Assembly (NCBI GenBank): GCA_035772785.1
Contig: JAOCPU010000059.1
Coordinates: forward strand, 124,001 to 188,000
Length of the DNA: 64,000 nt
Origin: Phlebiopsis flavidoalba
Lineage: Eukaryota; Basidiomycota; Agaricomycetes; Polyporales; Phanerochaetaceae
Reading direction: 5' to 3'
The translations under genes were made by a program, and so were the position numbers. Below, one piece after another: positions 12,443-24,199 of the stretch; positions within the stretch are counted from its first letter, which is position 1, and every line of letters starts with the position of its first letter. The notes below the pieces were generated by a model. It searched no databases. It worked only from the letters and a program-made list of their open reading frames with translations, and was not told where the DNA came from.

Positions 12443-15400
12443 ATGGACCAAGCCGACGCCCTCGAAGCTTTGGTCGGGGCCATTACCTTACTCAATGATA
12501 ACCCGTTACGACATCGCGTTGCATGCCCCAGCACGTGCGGCTAGCTCGCGAGACGGACATGGACGACCAACTTGAGTCCGCGTTGGACATGGTCACTACT
12601 TTTTACGCAGCTGGGGACAGTATTTGGCTGCCACTGCCTTGACCTCAAGTTGAAGAGCGCGGACATAGACACTGCAGAAGGGCTGCAGACTGTGCTGGAC
12701 TTGTTCTCGCGAGCTGAAGATGACTACTTATGTATGTTCTATCCTGTCCATATTGCTCTGACATTACTGATCAGCCGGCTCATAGCAATACCATTGCTCC
12801 AGAAACACATTCAAGTTGTAGTGGAACGCTACGAACACGTGAAAGAACAAGAAACACATTCAAGTAACCTTCACGACTATTGACCGTCGAATGGGTGCTG
12901 GATGAAATGGACAAGATAGTTACAAAGAGTGCAGGTCATCTTATCAAGGTGGTTCTCAATAACCAAGGTGAAACTACTGGACGCTAAAGTACTCTGCAGA
13001 GCCACGAAGTTTGGGACGTACAAAGAGACTTCGCTTTGGAGTGCCTTGCAGAAGCGGCTGGAGGATAAGAAGTACGTGTTCTTGGTGCGTGTCGCGCTGT
13101 AACTAACCAGATAGCAGCAGAGATGTACTGGCGTCTCGTGTAGAGCTTATGCTTCTTGAGAGGCTAAAAACAACCACATTTCCAGTAAGTATCATTGTTC
13201 GTAGAAAGACTTTACCAAACTTATAGGTCCAGACAAACGACGAGACGTTCCAAGCATACTCCACGTTCACAACCAACTATAAGCCTGCCGATCAGTATGA
13301 AGAGAGTCTGATCAAGGCGTCCAAAGAGCGCGCTCAGGCAGTCAAAGCTTACCAGCGAAGAGAACAACTTGAGAGCGCCTTGGTAAAGCCCTTTCCTTTG
13401 GCTCCATTAGTCATACTGACACTTGTTCAGACACAGTCCGAATATTCGCTTGAAGGCTACGCATATTATATTGCGTCCGAAAAGAGGGCCAAAAAGCCAG
13501 ATCTATTTGTGCTCGGCGGCTTAATTGCGTCTTTACGAGCGTGCTATTGCTGAGGCGGATAAACGACGGTTTGAGGGGGATGCGACCGGTGATAACGCGT
13601 TAAGAACCTTTTGGTAGGATATCTCGATACTCTAGTAAGGCCCTGGTAACTTCCCCGCAGCGCTAGGCTAAATAAGAAACCCTAGCGACAAAACGACGCT
13701 GGATGATGAACTTCAACTATCAGTCGCCAAACGCGCCACGAGAAGCATACCTGGCTTTGGTGAAAATATGGGCGCGCTATATTCGTTCGCTGGTACGTCA
13801 GCTCAGCTATTCAGTATAACTTGCCTTTGATTCATGTTGGTTGCAGGAACGGTGCGAACAGGGCGATGAGATTGACTGTAAGTAATCTCCAGTTATGCCT
13901 TTGTAGTAAGGAGATAATGGAGCCTTCAGCGTTTTACAGCAACACGTTGTCTCTCTTGCCCCTATCAAGTCTGAACCCAGAGCAAATTGTGCCAATTGTC
14001 ATTGCGAAAGCGAGCTACGAAAGGCGGGTTATCGAAAGCGAGGAGATGGGTGCGTATTTTCAATAACTGAACCCGCTACCCGATTCACAAATCACAAGCA
14101 TCCGAAGACGCTTTTGATAAGGTCATCGGTGACACTCATGGAAGGCATAGGCCATGTTCGCAAAAGTTAGCAAATTGAGACCATTGCACATATTTAGGCG
14201 ACCCCTGACTCCGCGTTGTGTAGGTAGCAAGACCGGCGACCCGCAACTACGGATCGAGAAATATTTCTCTTCTCTCGTGAGTGCCAGAGCGTCCTATCTC
14301 TACACTCTACTCATATTCGGTGTAGTGCGATAAGGCCGGGCTTGCGGAAACGCTGTCGTCATTGTGGGAGGATGCAACTAAATTCTACAAGACCAGCCTA
14401 CTTGGCGTGGTCCGCGTATACCGATGTCCTGATGTGAGCTGCCTCGTTATTTCACGCCTAATTTTTGGCCTTACAGCGCACGTAGTAAGCAGCGCCTTTT
14501 ACTCTGACGCACGCAAAGTCTTCACTAAAAACATTGCGAATAAGAACATCGACTGGCCAGAGGCCGTTTGGGACGCTTGGTTGTCCTTTGAACAGGTTCA
14601 TGCTTCGCTCGAGGAACTAGAGGATTGTTACGACCGTATCGAGAAGGCGCGCACCCAGGCTTGTCAACGCCAAACGCGCAAAAGGTGAGTCGTCGACTGA
14701 CCCACAAGAAGGGCCGCTGACACGCCTGTGAAGGAGGCAGAGAAAGCCGCTCGTGAAACTGATACAAACAACTGCCGAGCAACTGGGCCACAAGTACACA
14801 ACACTGGTATGCCGTCGTCCGCTATTTCCCGGCACCGGTTCCTGCCACTACTGAGACGCGAGAGGTTGGTCATGGATGGTTGACACCCAAACGCGGCATG
14901 CAGATTCAACTGGGAATAGAGGAAAGCGGGAAGATGAGCTGGTACCAGAGGAGGCGAAGAAGCCGCACGTTGGTGAGTTTATCGTCACCCATAACGACGT
15001 CCAGTGACCCTGACGTTCCCCCTTAGAAGCAAGCCCTGCTCCACTTAAAAGGTAAGACCGTCTTACCGCTTCGACCTCGACGAGACTAATCAGATCGTCT
15101 CGTGCGGTTGATCATTGGCAGGGATCGCTACGAGAACTGTACTGTGTTTTGTTGCAGATTTACCGACAGCTTCTACGATACCGAGGATGACTTGGCGGGC
15201 ACTATTCAAAGGACGTAGGTTATTGCTCGCATTCTGTCCATTGGGCGGAAATTGACACCCGCGGATTATCTAGGTGTGGCCATTTACTCGTGAAATCAGG
15301 ATCTTACCAAGATGCCAAATTCCCTTGTCGCGACTGTTGAGTTCATGGAGCGTGTCAGTCAATTCGTTTTCTTCACTCATAAACTCATCCGCCGACCCTG

Positions 15401-16975
15401 GGCATCTAGGAAAGCGTTCCCGCAGCTTTTTTGACCAAGGACAAAATGAGTAGGTTACACCTTTACCGACCAGGAAATTGCTTGTGCATCTCGCGTGGCA
15501 ATCGACTCTCTACGTCACCAATTTTTCGGAAACGAAAAGTGCAGACGGACGAGTTCATTCGTGACCTGTTCGGCAAGGTATGTAAACGACGGATCAGCTG
15601 AACTTGACGACTGACTCGCGTCGGGTGCAGTATGGAGTTCTGTTTGATGTTACGATGGTCCCAAGCAAGAAGTTCAAGTCGACACGACGTTTCTGCTATG
15701 TCGGGTGCGTGGAAAATTCACGACTCTCTCTGTGAATTTGATAGAGCCATTTTTTTACGAGTGTGTAAGATGCTGTAATACCACCAATGTATAGACTGCT
15801 GCCAAGGACGCATTGGAACTCCATCATCAAGAGCTCGAGCCTGCAAAGGGTCTGCGCTCTTTCAGTGTTTGCTGATTTCCAACCCTGAACGCCAGAGAAG
15901 GATAAAGGAATACGGACTAGCGATGCCAACGACAGAGAGCTGTACGTTGCGCGTGGTATCAGCCGAGGTCGTCAAGAAGGGAAGACTTGCGGAAGTTGTT
16001 CAGCCACTGTGCGGATACAAATGCTTGGGATACGTAATATCTGCTCACCATCCTCTTCAGTACGGTACTGTTTAAAGACATACGTATGGCGACGGACGAA
16101 AAAAGGCCAGCCAAAGGGCTTTGGCCTTCGTCGAGTTTGAACAAGAAGTAAGTTCACCTTTAGGTTTGAAAGTCGGCCCGTATACTCATCGTCCACCGTC
16201 ATAGAAGGACGCTAACTGGCGGCACTGGCTGCCAATAACTATGAATTGAAGAAGCGTCGTATAGCAGTCACCATTGCTGACTCTCGTGGGAAGGGTGGTA
16301 AACATCCGTGAGTTATTCGCCTTTCTTCTTTCTCATCCCGTCACGAACTTGCTTTCCAGAGCACCTGGCCGTCGACGCCCCTGAAGAACTTCGTAACAGA
16401 TCAGCTCAGAAATACGGGGCTTCCCTGCGGACACTCAGGAAAGGGCTGCTGCAGCAGGCACTGGAGAAGATTGCGCGTGTGGAACGGGTCGAGGTCTTCG
16501 CTGGCAAGAACGAAGCAGATCGCTGAAACTGGAATCCCCTGCTGTAAGCTATCCGGTGAACCTCTCATGTACCATGGTTCATCGCTGATTCCTCTCCAGG
16601 AAGCGGGGAAGCTGCTGCTACATCCTACACCTATAGTCTTCAATGGCAACACATTACAGTTTACTGAAGACACCGGGGACTCTGGCAGCTCCAGCAAGCC
16701 AGCTGCAACACCTGCAGGATCCAGCAGTTTGTTCATACCGCGATCAGCCGCTTCACGACCCAAAGAGCGGGTCTAGAAGCAAAAAAAAGCGCAACATGTT
16801 CGCCGTATCTGACAACAAGCTCGCTCAAAATCCACCACCTCGTTCGACTACAAAACCCCCGCTGGCTCCCGCCCTCACCTGCAAAAGGCCAGGAACGACT
16901 TCCGCAGAGATGCTCGTGGGTATGGCTCATAGGCGCCGAAGAGACGGACTTCGCGCCGCGTGGGTCCCGACGTGA
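12443..16975 (+). CDS. PRP24: U6 snRNP recycling factor, HAT repeats plus four RRMs
   Basis: Start ATG at 12443 (MDQADALEALVGAITLL). The first half (about 12.5-14.7 kb) is helical HAT/half-TPR sequence with aromatic-spaced pieces such as VWDAWLSFEQVHASLEELED. Four RRMs follow: RRM1 from 15.12 kb (ENCTVFVADL, then VATVEFMER), RRM2 from 15.5 kb (TLYVTNF, then DEFIRDLFGKYGVLFDVRW), RRM3 from 15.93 kb (RELYVA core, then KGFGFVEFEQE after correction), RRM4 from 16.29 kb (LQQALEKIARVERVEVFAGK). The C-terminus has PRSAASRPK and a DFR segment, the LSm-contacting tail of PRP24/SART3. The protein anneals U6 to U4 snRNA and helps recycle U4/U6 after splicing. HAT repeats together with RRMs match SART3 and fungal PRP24 orthologues outside budding yeast. 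Many introns and indels. Confidence 0.85.
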
Positions 16976-16984
16976 CAAGCGATC

Positions 16985-18100
16985 TGTGGGGTCAGCGTTT
17001 CCGCGGCACTGATTGTAATGCCGTAATCGGCATCTTGGTCCTCTGAATCATACAGCGTGCGGGGTGGGGGGCCGTGTAATCTCTGTGTACGCTATATCTG
17101 TATGGACCCCTATCGGAGTTCATGTGAGACGACGAGTACGGCGATTGCGAGTGGACAGTCCCGAGGGATACAAGAGCTCATTTGCAGAGTAGTGCCGTTC
17201 CCCATATCAATGTTTGGAACTTCGAGGACCATTTGGTCGTTGTATGCATGATGAATTATTGGTGCCCATCAGCGACTGTGTGGAGCTCGAACAAAATCCA
17301 AAATTCGAGTCCGCACGATTCGTGGTGTCGCTGGCCAGTACGCCTGACCCTCTGCAGCGGCCAGGTTAAGGGGTTTGCGACCACGCACCCAGATCGCCTC
17401 TTTTAACCAAACTCCGTGCATCACTAAATGGGGAAGGACAAGCTTCGTGAGCTTATACCTAGCGTGTGTGAAGTAAGTGTTTTGGATGCCGAGCCAGATG
17501 TAACAAGCTTGAACCACAAACGTGATGCCATATTTAGCCTTCGAGCTGGCCGAAAAGGAGAGCGCAGTGAATGAAAAGTTATGGTATCACACTCTTTTAC
17601 AATTGTGTATGCAAAATCTCTTTACACACGAAGTTATTGACGGCTAGATATGGGTTCTTGAGGTGGTGTTGGGTATATAAATTCGGATTCGAAGTTGCGC
17701 AAGTAGATCTATCCTCAGGAGCCATCATCCCTGCGCATATATTCAAAACCCATATCCACAATATCCGCTATCAGAAGATCAATTTGTGTCCAATACCCAA
17801 GGAGAGCCAACGATCTATTCGTTCTCATCACAAGAGTTGTGTATGCAGTGCAACTGCTTAATTCGGATCAAAATACATTACTTATCATTCTAGAATCCGT
17901 AAATTGTGGGGAGTTGTTTCGTATCATCTACCACACATCTTTTTAGCTGCTGAAGGATTTTACTTGCATTTTTGCAGGGCACAATTCGCTCTTCGCAGAG
18001 TCGTAGTTTAACCCACCTAAGTGCTATACTCTGTTGAAGCAATCAGATGCGCCTTGTGATTTTGAATGCACCCATACGGACGTCGTCCCCTAACAGCCTC
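16985..18100. other. intergenic, no supported gene
   Basis: No conserved segment seen on either strand. The sequence becomes more AT-rich toward 17.6-18.0 kb. Confidence 0.5.
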
Positions 18101-18105
18101 CAGCA

Positions 18106-19566
18106 ATGCCGCAACTATACGCCAACAGCACGCCGTTACCACAAGGACCTACGTCAGAGTCTAAGGGGAGTTTTGTTATCTGAGTGAGTGTGTTATCCCG
18201 GGTTTCTCTGCTGCGATTGATTCCAACGAAATTGTATGAGTTCCTCAAGCTTATTCAGACACCCCATGCGAGTTCGTCGGGGGGGCAAAGAGCCATACGA
18301 GGAGCAGAGGCAGCTGAGGTCGATATTTGCGGTGGGGTCGGTGCTGCTTAAAGGGGTTACTACTTTCGAACACAAGTGAGTATCTGGGCATTTCCATACG
18401 ATCATCGACATTAAGAGCAGTTTAGTGTTTTCGTTCTGGTTTGTCTGAGGGTGGCTCGCCTAGAGGGGGCACAACATCCACGTAGATTTCAGGATAGCAG
18501 ATACCACCGCAGAAAAATGGTGACATCGATATGCAAAGCTCATACGACGAGACGCGACCTACTGTCCTGAGCCTGTGGAAAGATCTCCAAGACTCGGACG
18601 AACGAGGATGACGCGGATGAGCTTACATCTGGAGATGTGGAGGTGCAGCCTCAGCCACCCGCGCTTGATATTTCGGGTAAGGCTCCCCGTCAACGTCACG
18701 AACTCCGAGTGCTGGGACACCATGGAGGATACCAATGTAGAAGGCTCACCCAACCCTTCAATAACAGTCGATCTCCCCCTCAGTAACCAAACTTTAGAAG
18801 AGCTCCCAAACAGAACCGAAGCGAGGAGAAGTTCCAACATTCAGCTGTCGGGGCGAGACGGTGCAACCGCTCCTGGACTCACATAAGACTTCGCATGTGT
18901 GGTCAGGGACGTTGCGTACAGTACTTACCGTGCAGTACTACACTACGTATGTGAATGATTGTATTTCCCATCACATAGCTAACAGGTCTTCAGATTTACA
19001 CTGACACGATCGTATTCGCGCCCTCTGGCATCAACCTTCACCAAGCATGTTCACCGTCCTCTGTATCTGCGACATTCAATCCAAGACAGCCAGATCTCGG
19101 GAGTGGGTACACCTGCCGCCACGGCTCCGGAAGCGCAAGCGAATTTTCAAAATTAGGCCATATGTCTAAGCCCTCCACCAGCGAACCGACCCAGAAGGTT
19201 TCCCACGGACAAGGGAAGGAGTGGATCTCCGACTGGCGAGTCCAACAACACCCGGCAAGCCCCGTCCTTGCTCAGCCAAGGCAGTATATCGGCTCGCGGT
19301 ACAGTAAGTAACTCGCTCATACATCGTCTCGGGAACTTACGTCTGCGAAAGGGCTAGACCTACCAGAGTTAAAGGAACGAGCGTTCCCAGCATCACATCA
19401 TCAAGTCCCCTCAAATGCAGGAACAACGTTGCGTACGGAAGTCTTCTCCGACTTCTCTCAAGCGGCGTTCGAAGACGTGCGCAAGGTACGCTTTTGCGTC
19501 CCGCTGCATCTCCCGACTCGATGCACTGAGAGTTGTTCCCCGCAGGTCGAGGTGCAGTTCTCTTAA
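18106..19566 (+). CDS. unrecognised intron-containing protein gene
   Basis: I do not recognise the family. Coding character is supported by splice logic. A possible start is ATG 18106 (MPQLYANSTPLPQGPTSES). An exon around 18240-18380 reads FLKLIQTPHASSS, then YEEQRQLRSIFAVGSVLLKG, and ends at a GTGAGT donor near 18374. A later exon reads LWKDLQDSDER, followed by an acidic stretch (DEDDADELTSGDVEVQPQP). The last exons read DLPELKERAFPASHH and LRTEVFSDFSQAAFEDVRK, then a clean 60-nt phase-0 intron (19486-19545, GTACGC...CCGCAG), then VEVQFS and the stop at 19564-19566. The middle is Ser/Pro/Thr-rich and looks disordered. No catalytic motif or membrane segment is visible. Confidence 0.5.
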
Positions 19567-19900
19567 CCTGAGCCACTGGGGCGACATCCGTGATTCGGAA
19601 GCCATGAGGAACGTCTGGCAGCAGATTCGTGTCGGGAGACATCCAGGCTTCGGAAGAAGGTTCGTGGTCCCACTTCGGACTGAATGTATGGGAAAGCGTA
19701 TCCTGACTCTATTTACAATCTGTTTGGCCGTTTAATTAATTAATTTGGGATCGCAAATTTGTGAAACTTGGAATACAATCATATAATATAAATATCTAGC
19801 CATTCGTAAAAAACAAACCTTTATAAAATCTCCACCCTCCAAACGCGAGCTGTTCCTGACTAAACAACTAGCTGCGAACGGAATACAATCATAGTGCCAC

Positions 19901-19917
19901 CAACGGAAAGACCGTTG
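19901..19917. repeat. hairpin, 6-bp arms, 5-nt loop
   Basis: CAACGG, loop AAAGA, CCGTTG. First of a run of adjacent hairpins. Confidence 0.5.
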
Positions 19918-19930
19918 ACCCTAATAGGTG

Positions 19931-19960
19931 GTGTAGATTGAATGCTGTAGCAATCTACAC
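19931..19960. repeat. hairpin, 10-bp perfect arms, 10-nt loop
   Basis: GTGTAGATTG and CAATCTACAC with loop AATGCTGTAG. It is the strongest inverted repeat of the cluster. It is followed at once by ACACACTT (19965-19972) pairing with AAGTGTGT (19985-19992). Confidence 0.65.
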
Positions 19961-20032
19961 AAGGACACACTTGCCTATCGATGAAAGTGTGTGTAATTAT
20001 ATGAATGTGTCCGGCCTCTGACTATTGTCATG

Positions 20033-20093
20033 TAGTGGGTATGTTGCGACCACCACTATGAATGCGCCCATGTCCTGTAAATTAGTTCAGGAC
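20033..20093. repeat. two further short hairpins
   Basis: TAGTGG (20033-20038) pairs with CCACTA (20053-20058), and GTCCTG (20072-20077) with CAGGAC (20088-20093) across a 10-nt loop. Each alone could be chance. Confidence 0.4.
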
Positions 20094-20253
20094 TATGTTT
20101 AGGCAAAGACTATATATGGTGTTTCCCAGTTTAATTGCTAAGATGAACACGCCATGGTTGCTGGTATCCGAGTTGTAAAGGGAAGACATAGCTCCAATGA
20201 ATTTAGTAGCACGCTGACGAAAGAGGGAAAGATTCTAAAATGCAGTGACCGTT

Positions 20254-20830
20254 TCAGTCGATGCTAACCAAGCTGCCTTTTGAGAGGTAGCACAGAGCCT
20301 TCTCACTTGTGCCGCTCATTTCTGTCGTTTCAGTCTCAGCAACACTGACCCTGTCGTGATCATCCAGGGCGTCCTGATGCGCAATTGGGGACGGCGTTGA
20401 TTCCCTAACCTCCAAGGTCGAATCTGCGCGTATCCCAAGCTGGAGTTTCGAGGACGGATGCCGACACACCTGGACGAGATTATAAATTAAGATTTAGGCT
20501 ATCAACAGATAGCAAACGAAAACAAGTTACCATTCATGTGGAACCCGAAAGGACGGTTTTGTGGTTGGCGTCGCAGCTCCGAGGGATGTCGAAGGCAGGG
20601 ACTTGCGAACGAATAGGAGTGGTAACGGGCGAGGAATGTTTACTAGAGAAGCTGGTGCAGTTCCCCCCGAGCTGCCGTGCTCAGGTACGGGCGATGCATG
20701 CGGCGTGAACGCTTATCCTGCTCCACGGACACTTTCTCGGTCTCGCTGCTCTGTACGCTCGGACGCGGGCGGGGCTCAGAATCCCCCGGATAATCATAAG
20801 CAGGCAGAAGGACTTGATTGATTACGGGCA
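20254..20830 (-). CDS. possible small gene, unrecognised
   Basis: On the minus strand an exon 20467-20254 encodes CRHPSSKLQLGIRADSTLEV and a Ser/Thr/Glu-rich tail ending LSKGSLVSID and a stop. It is preceded by a plausible intron of about 65 nt (GTAACT donor near 20532, CGTCCAG acceptor near 20468). Upstream frames (20831-20540) read PAYDYPGDSEPRPRPSVQSS and similar charged, low-complexity text. No family is recognised. The case rests on the intron and on amino-acid composition only, and the flanking phases need a frame correction. Confidence 0.25.
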
Positions 20831-20839
20831 CGCTGAGCG

Positions 20840-23800
20840 TAATTCCTGGCGTTACTGTTCTCGTTCATTATTCCTCATCCTCCCACCGCAGCCGCTCCTG
20901 CGCTCTGCTGCTCCGCCGTCTCCAGCTCGTACAGCACACATCGGCGGGCACGAAGGTGTGCTGTTCGTCGTAGTCGTCCGCGCGGGCCCTGGTACTGAGC
21001 TCCAGCGGCAAGGCACTCGGGCTCCCTGTTCTCTGGTAACGGAGGTATGCGGTGAAGGAGACCGAAAACCTGGTGAAACATCAGAGTTTGGGTATGTGCG
21101 CTAGTGTCGAAGTGTCAACATTACCGAATACGCAGCCAAGTGAGACCTTCACCGCCCCGAGTGACGGTTAGGCAACGAGCACCACTTCACGGATGTTACT
21201 AACGACATTATTGTGAGCTCGAGCCTGCGCTCCATAATGACAGTTTTTACTTACTCAAAGTCGTATGAGTAAACGAACACGCGTCTGTAACGGTTTCTCT
21301 ATGTGCGTGTTTGCGGCGTGCGCCATCAAGCCACACACGCACTAGGAACAAAAGTAGGTTCAACGTACTGCTTCCACCACCTCGTAGAAGTCACCCTCAG
21401 TGCTCAGCACGCCACCTGGACCAGCCGATGAATCCAGTCACCATATGGCACTCAAGCAGCGCTCTCAGCGCGGGCTTCCTTCCAATACATCGAGAGGACG
21501 TGCCACACGTTCTCCATCGCGAACTCCTGGCTCGCACAGAATCCGCATACCATCAAGCCCAGACAGCGAAGGTCTTTGCGCTCCGTTTTGGGCTCCTTTG
21601 GCGTCCGGCTGTGGACCTGCAGCGGGCATCGACCACTGTCGAGAGGGCGTGATTGGTACCACTGTAGACGGTACTTTGAAGTCTTAAAAAAAAAACCGCG
21701 GTCGTGCAATCGAGCTTTTTAAGACGCTGCCTCGGACGCTTTGGCTCTGTGCTATTCCAGACGCCAGTGAGGTCCAGTGTCGCCGGCCCTCGTGGTCTTC
21801 GACTTATACGGCTGCCAGTTTCGACTGTGCGTCCAATATTATTCCGTCGACCAATGTGTTAATTCCTTTGAAGCCGGGACCAGGCGAATTCGTTCAAAGT
21901 AGGGCTCAGGATTGTTTGTGAGATGAGAGGCGGTCGGACGGACGGCGTCACGCGCCGTCACAATGCCGCGCTTTTAGTGGGGGATTTTGGAAAGACCGAC
22001 ACGAGAAACTGGCCCGTGCGTCCTCATGGCGGGCGTCGGTGTCAGTCCTACGTTATCGAGCTCCAAGTCCGCCTCGCGCAAAGTCCGGGCCGACGCTGTT
22101 TTCAGTGGCGACAGGTCAAACGCACAGTGTGGTGGCGTGCTTCGCTTTCCCGGTCGTTGTTCTCGGCTACCGTCCCTATGACTGGCTATGGTCCCTGCGC
22201 ATCTAGACTACTGAGTGTGTAAACCAACGGTACATCTGGTACCCACAAAATAGGCAACCCCAGCTTTTCAAACTTAGGTCTTTCTTCACGCTCGCCCCGG
22301 TCGGCTACCGCCGAATGTGTAACTTCTCTCGCGTCGCCGTCCGTGATTCACATCACTGCCGGGCTTTCTGCGCACGACTGCACGAGAACGGTGCGGTCGA
22401 ATCTCGTGATGTGCCGCTGCAGAGGATGCAACCGCTAGAGTTTTGCAACATCATAAGCGGTACTCCTCGCAGATATCGCCGAATTGGCCGAACCTTTTCG
22501 GATCCTTGAAAATCCTGCTCGAAACATGGCTCGTATCAGAAACGCGCAGACACACAGATCGAACAAGACACCGAGAACCGCTCTACGGCCGCCGCCGCCA
22601 TGCAGAATACGACGCGGAAATGGAACTCACAGGGATGGGCTATTCGGGCTTCGGGCGACATTACGCGTTCTCTTTGTGTGTTTGCAAAGCGGTACGAGGT
22701 CGGAATCTATTTGGGAAGAACCATCCGCCAAAGCTGTAGCTGTACGCTCACGGAGCGACGCTGCTCCGTCTTCTGCGCGAGCTGAGAGTTCGCCGTTGGG
22801 CAAGAAGAAGAGGGATGTGGGGTGGCGTAAAACGCTGTATCCAAACGGCGTTCCGTGTGCAAGACTCGGCAGGGTATCACTCTACCCTTGTCTCCGCTCC
22901 TCACTTTTTGTTGATGGGTTTTCCACTACGTGGACCTGTGGGCCGGGTCAACAGCTGAACGGGCTGATGCTGATTTTAGGCAACAAAATAGAGTCGTCAA
23001 TTTCAATTCACCAGTTACGCCCAGGCCCCCCCCAAGTGGGATCATGAAGAGCCACTGTATGGGCAACGCCCGCGAGAAGGAAGAGCACTCGGTGCATTGG
23101 CACGCCAAATTTCGGCCCATTGTGGCACGGATAAACTACGCGTCTTGGATCTGTGGCAGAGATGCTCTATCCCCGGATTTCTCTGCTGAGAGCACACATC
23201 AGAACCTTGGTGTTCTAGTATAAACCTGGGCGGACGGACGAATACACCGACCTTCTGAAATTACACTTATTCAGTCGTTTCAATTCAGATTGCGGATTTG
23301 CGAAAGATGCTCAGGATCTACTCTGTTAGCTCGATTCCGACCGATGGGCGTGCGGTGCTTAGCACGATGGACGTTTCCGTGAAGATACCAAGGTGTAACC
23401 GAGCATCAGCCGGCCACTCACTCATGTCTATGAGGCCCCTGTCGGTCATCGGTCCATGCACAATAAACTGGTGGAAACCAAAATTCATAGCCAGAAGTAA
23501 GCCAAACCTTGTTTGTTACCAAACTGCTTGAGAAAGCCCGTCCGGGTTGGCACTGCTCAAATTATGAGAAACGAGGTAGATAGAAAGGCAAGCCGGGTCT
23601 AGATTTCATGGAAAGCAACGGATATTGGCTGATGATGCGACATCCGCCGTCTCCATAAGGCTGGGCATTTGTCCAGGACGACATCATCGGTTCTTAAGAG
23701 GCTTTGCGGTTCTCAGGATGGAGGTCGGCATCGTCGAGGACCATGCTGAGCTCGAGCTAATATCGCATCCTACAATATACGAAGCGCAAAGCAATATTGA

Positions 23801-24190
23801 CATGGATCGACTCTTTTGCATAAATCGGCTTGCGTTTGAGCTACACTATTGCAATAGCAGCTCATGGCGGGACTGGTAATATTTGCCCCCCCCCCCGCGA
23901 CGGTGATTGGCCAGCGGTAAAGGCTCCCGAAAGCGGGACATCGTCGGCACGTCACGGCACGACCCGTCTCTGTCACGGTGTCCACGGCCCGTCACACGCT
24001 CCGTCCGCATTTCGTGCGGGTCGTTCTCGAGTTGACGCGGAGCGTGCCAAAAAGTTTCACGGACCCGTGGCACCACACACCAGCCCTACACACGGGGCGA
24101 ACGACGAGCATAGAGAGGCGCAGAAGAGGCACCTGACGTGCGTAGCAGTTCTGCATCGCTTGTGCCCAGAAGTTGCTGACCCGACCGTAA
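20840..24190. other. long region without a supported gene
   Basis: Many short frames on both strands but no motif I can name. The longest is 22484-23047 on + (MAEPFRILENPARN...), a basic, Ser/Arg-rich 187-residue frame that could be chance. A C-run lies at 23886-23897. No transposase, reverse transcriptase or inverted termini were noticed. Confidence 0.4.
22484..23047 (+). CDS. orphan open frame, doubtful
   Basis: One uninterrupted 187-codon frame from an ATG, basic in composition, with no domain recognised and no intron evidence. In a window where every true gene is broken by indels, an intact frame this long is not strong evidence for coding. It is listed so that it can be tested. Confidence 0.15.
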   Translation: MAEPFRILENPARNMARIRNAQTHRSNKTPRTALRPPPPCRIRRGNGTHRDGLFGLRATLRVLFVCLQSGTRSESIWEEPSAKAVAVRSRSDAAPSSARAESSPLGKKKRDVGWRKTLYPNGVPCARLGRVSLYPCLRSSLFVDGFSTTWTCGPGQQLNGLMLILGNKIESSISIHQLRPGPPQVGS

Positions 24191-24199
24191 AGTTGACCT

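Larger units (their letters stand above)
19570..20240. other. AT-rich intergenic region with hairpins
   Basis: AT-rich sequence with TTAATTAATTAATTT at 19732-19746 and no open frame of note. Five short inverted repeats fall in about 195 bp (19901-20093); the three best are listed separately. Confidence 0.6.

Noticed and set aside
22484..23047. Intact 187-codon frame as a novel gene
   Set aside because: No motif, no intron and a composition typical of chance frames. It is kept only as a low-confidence entry.
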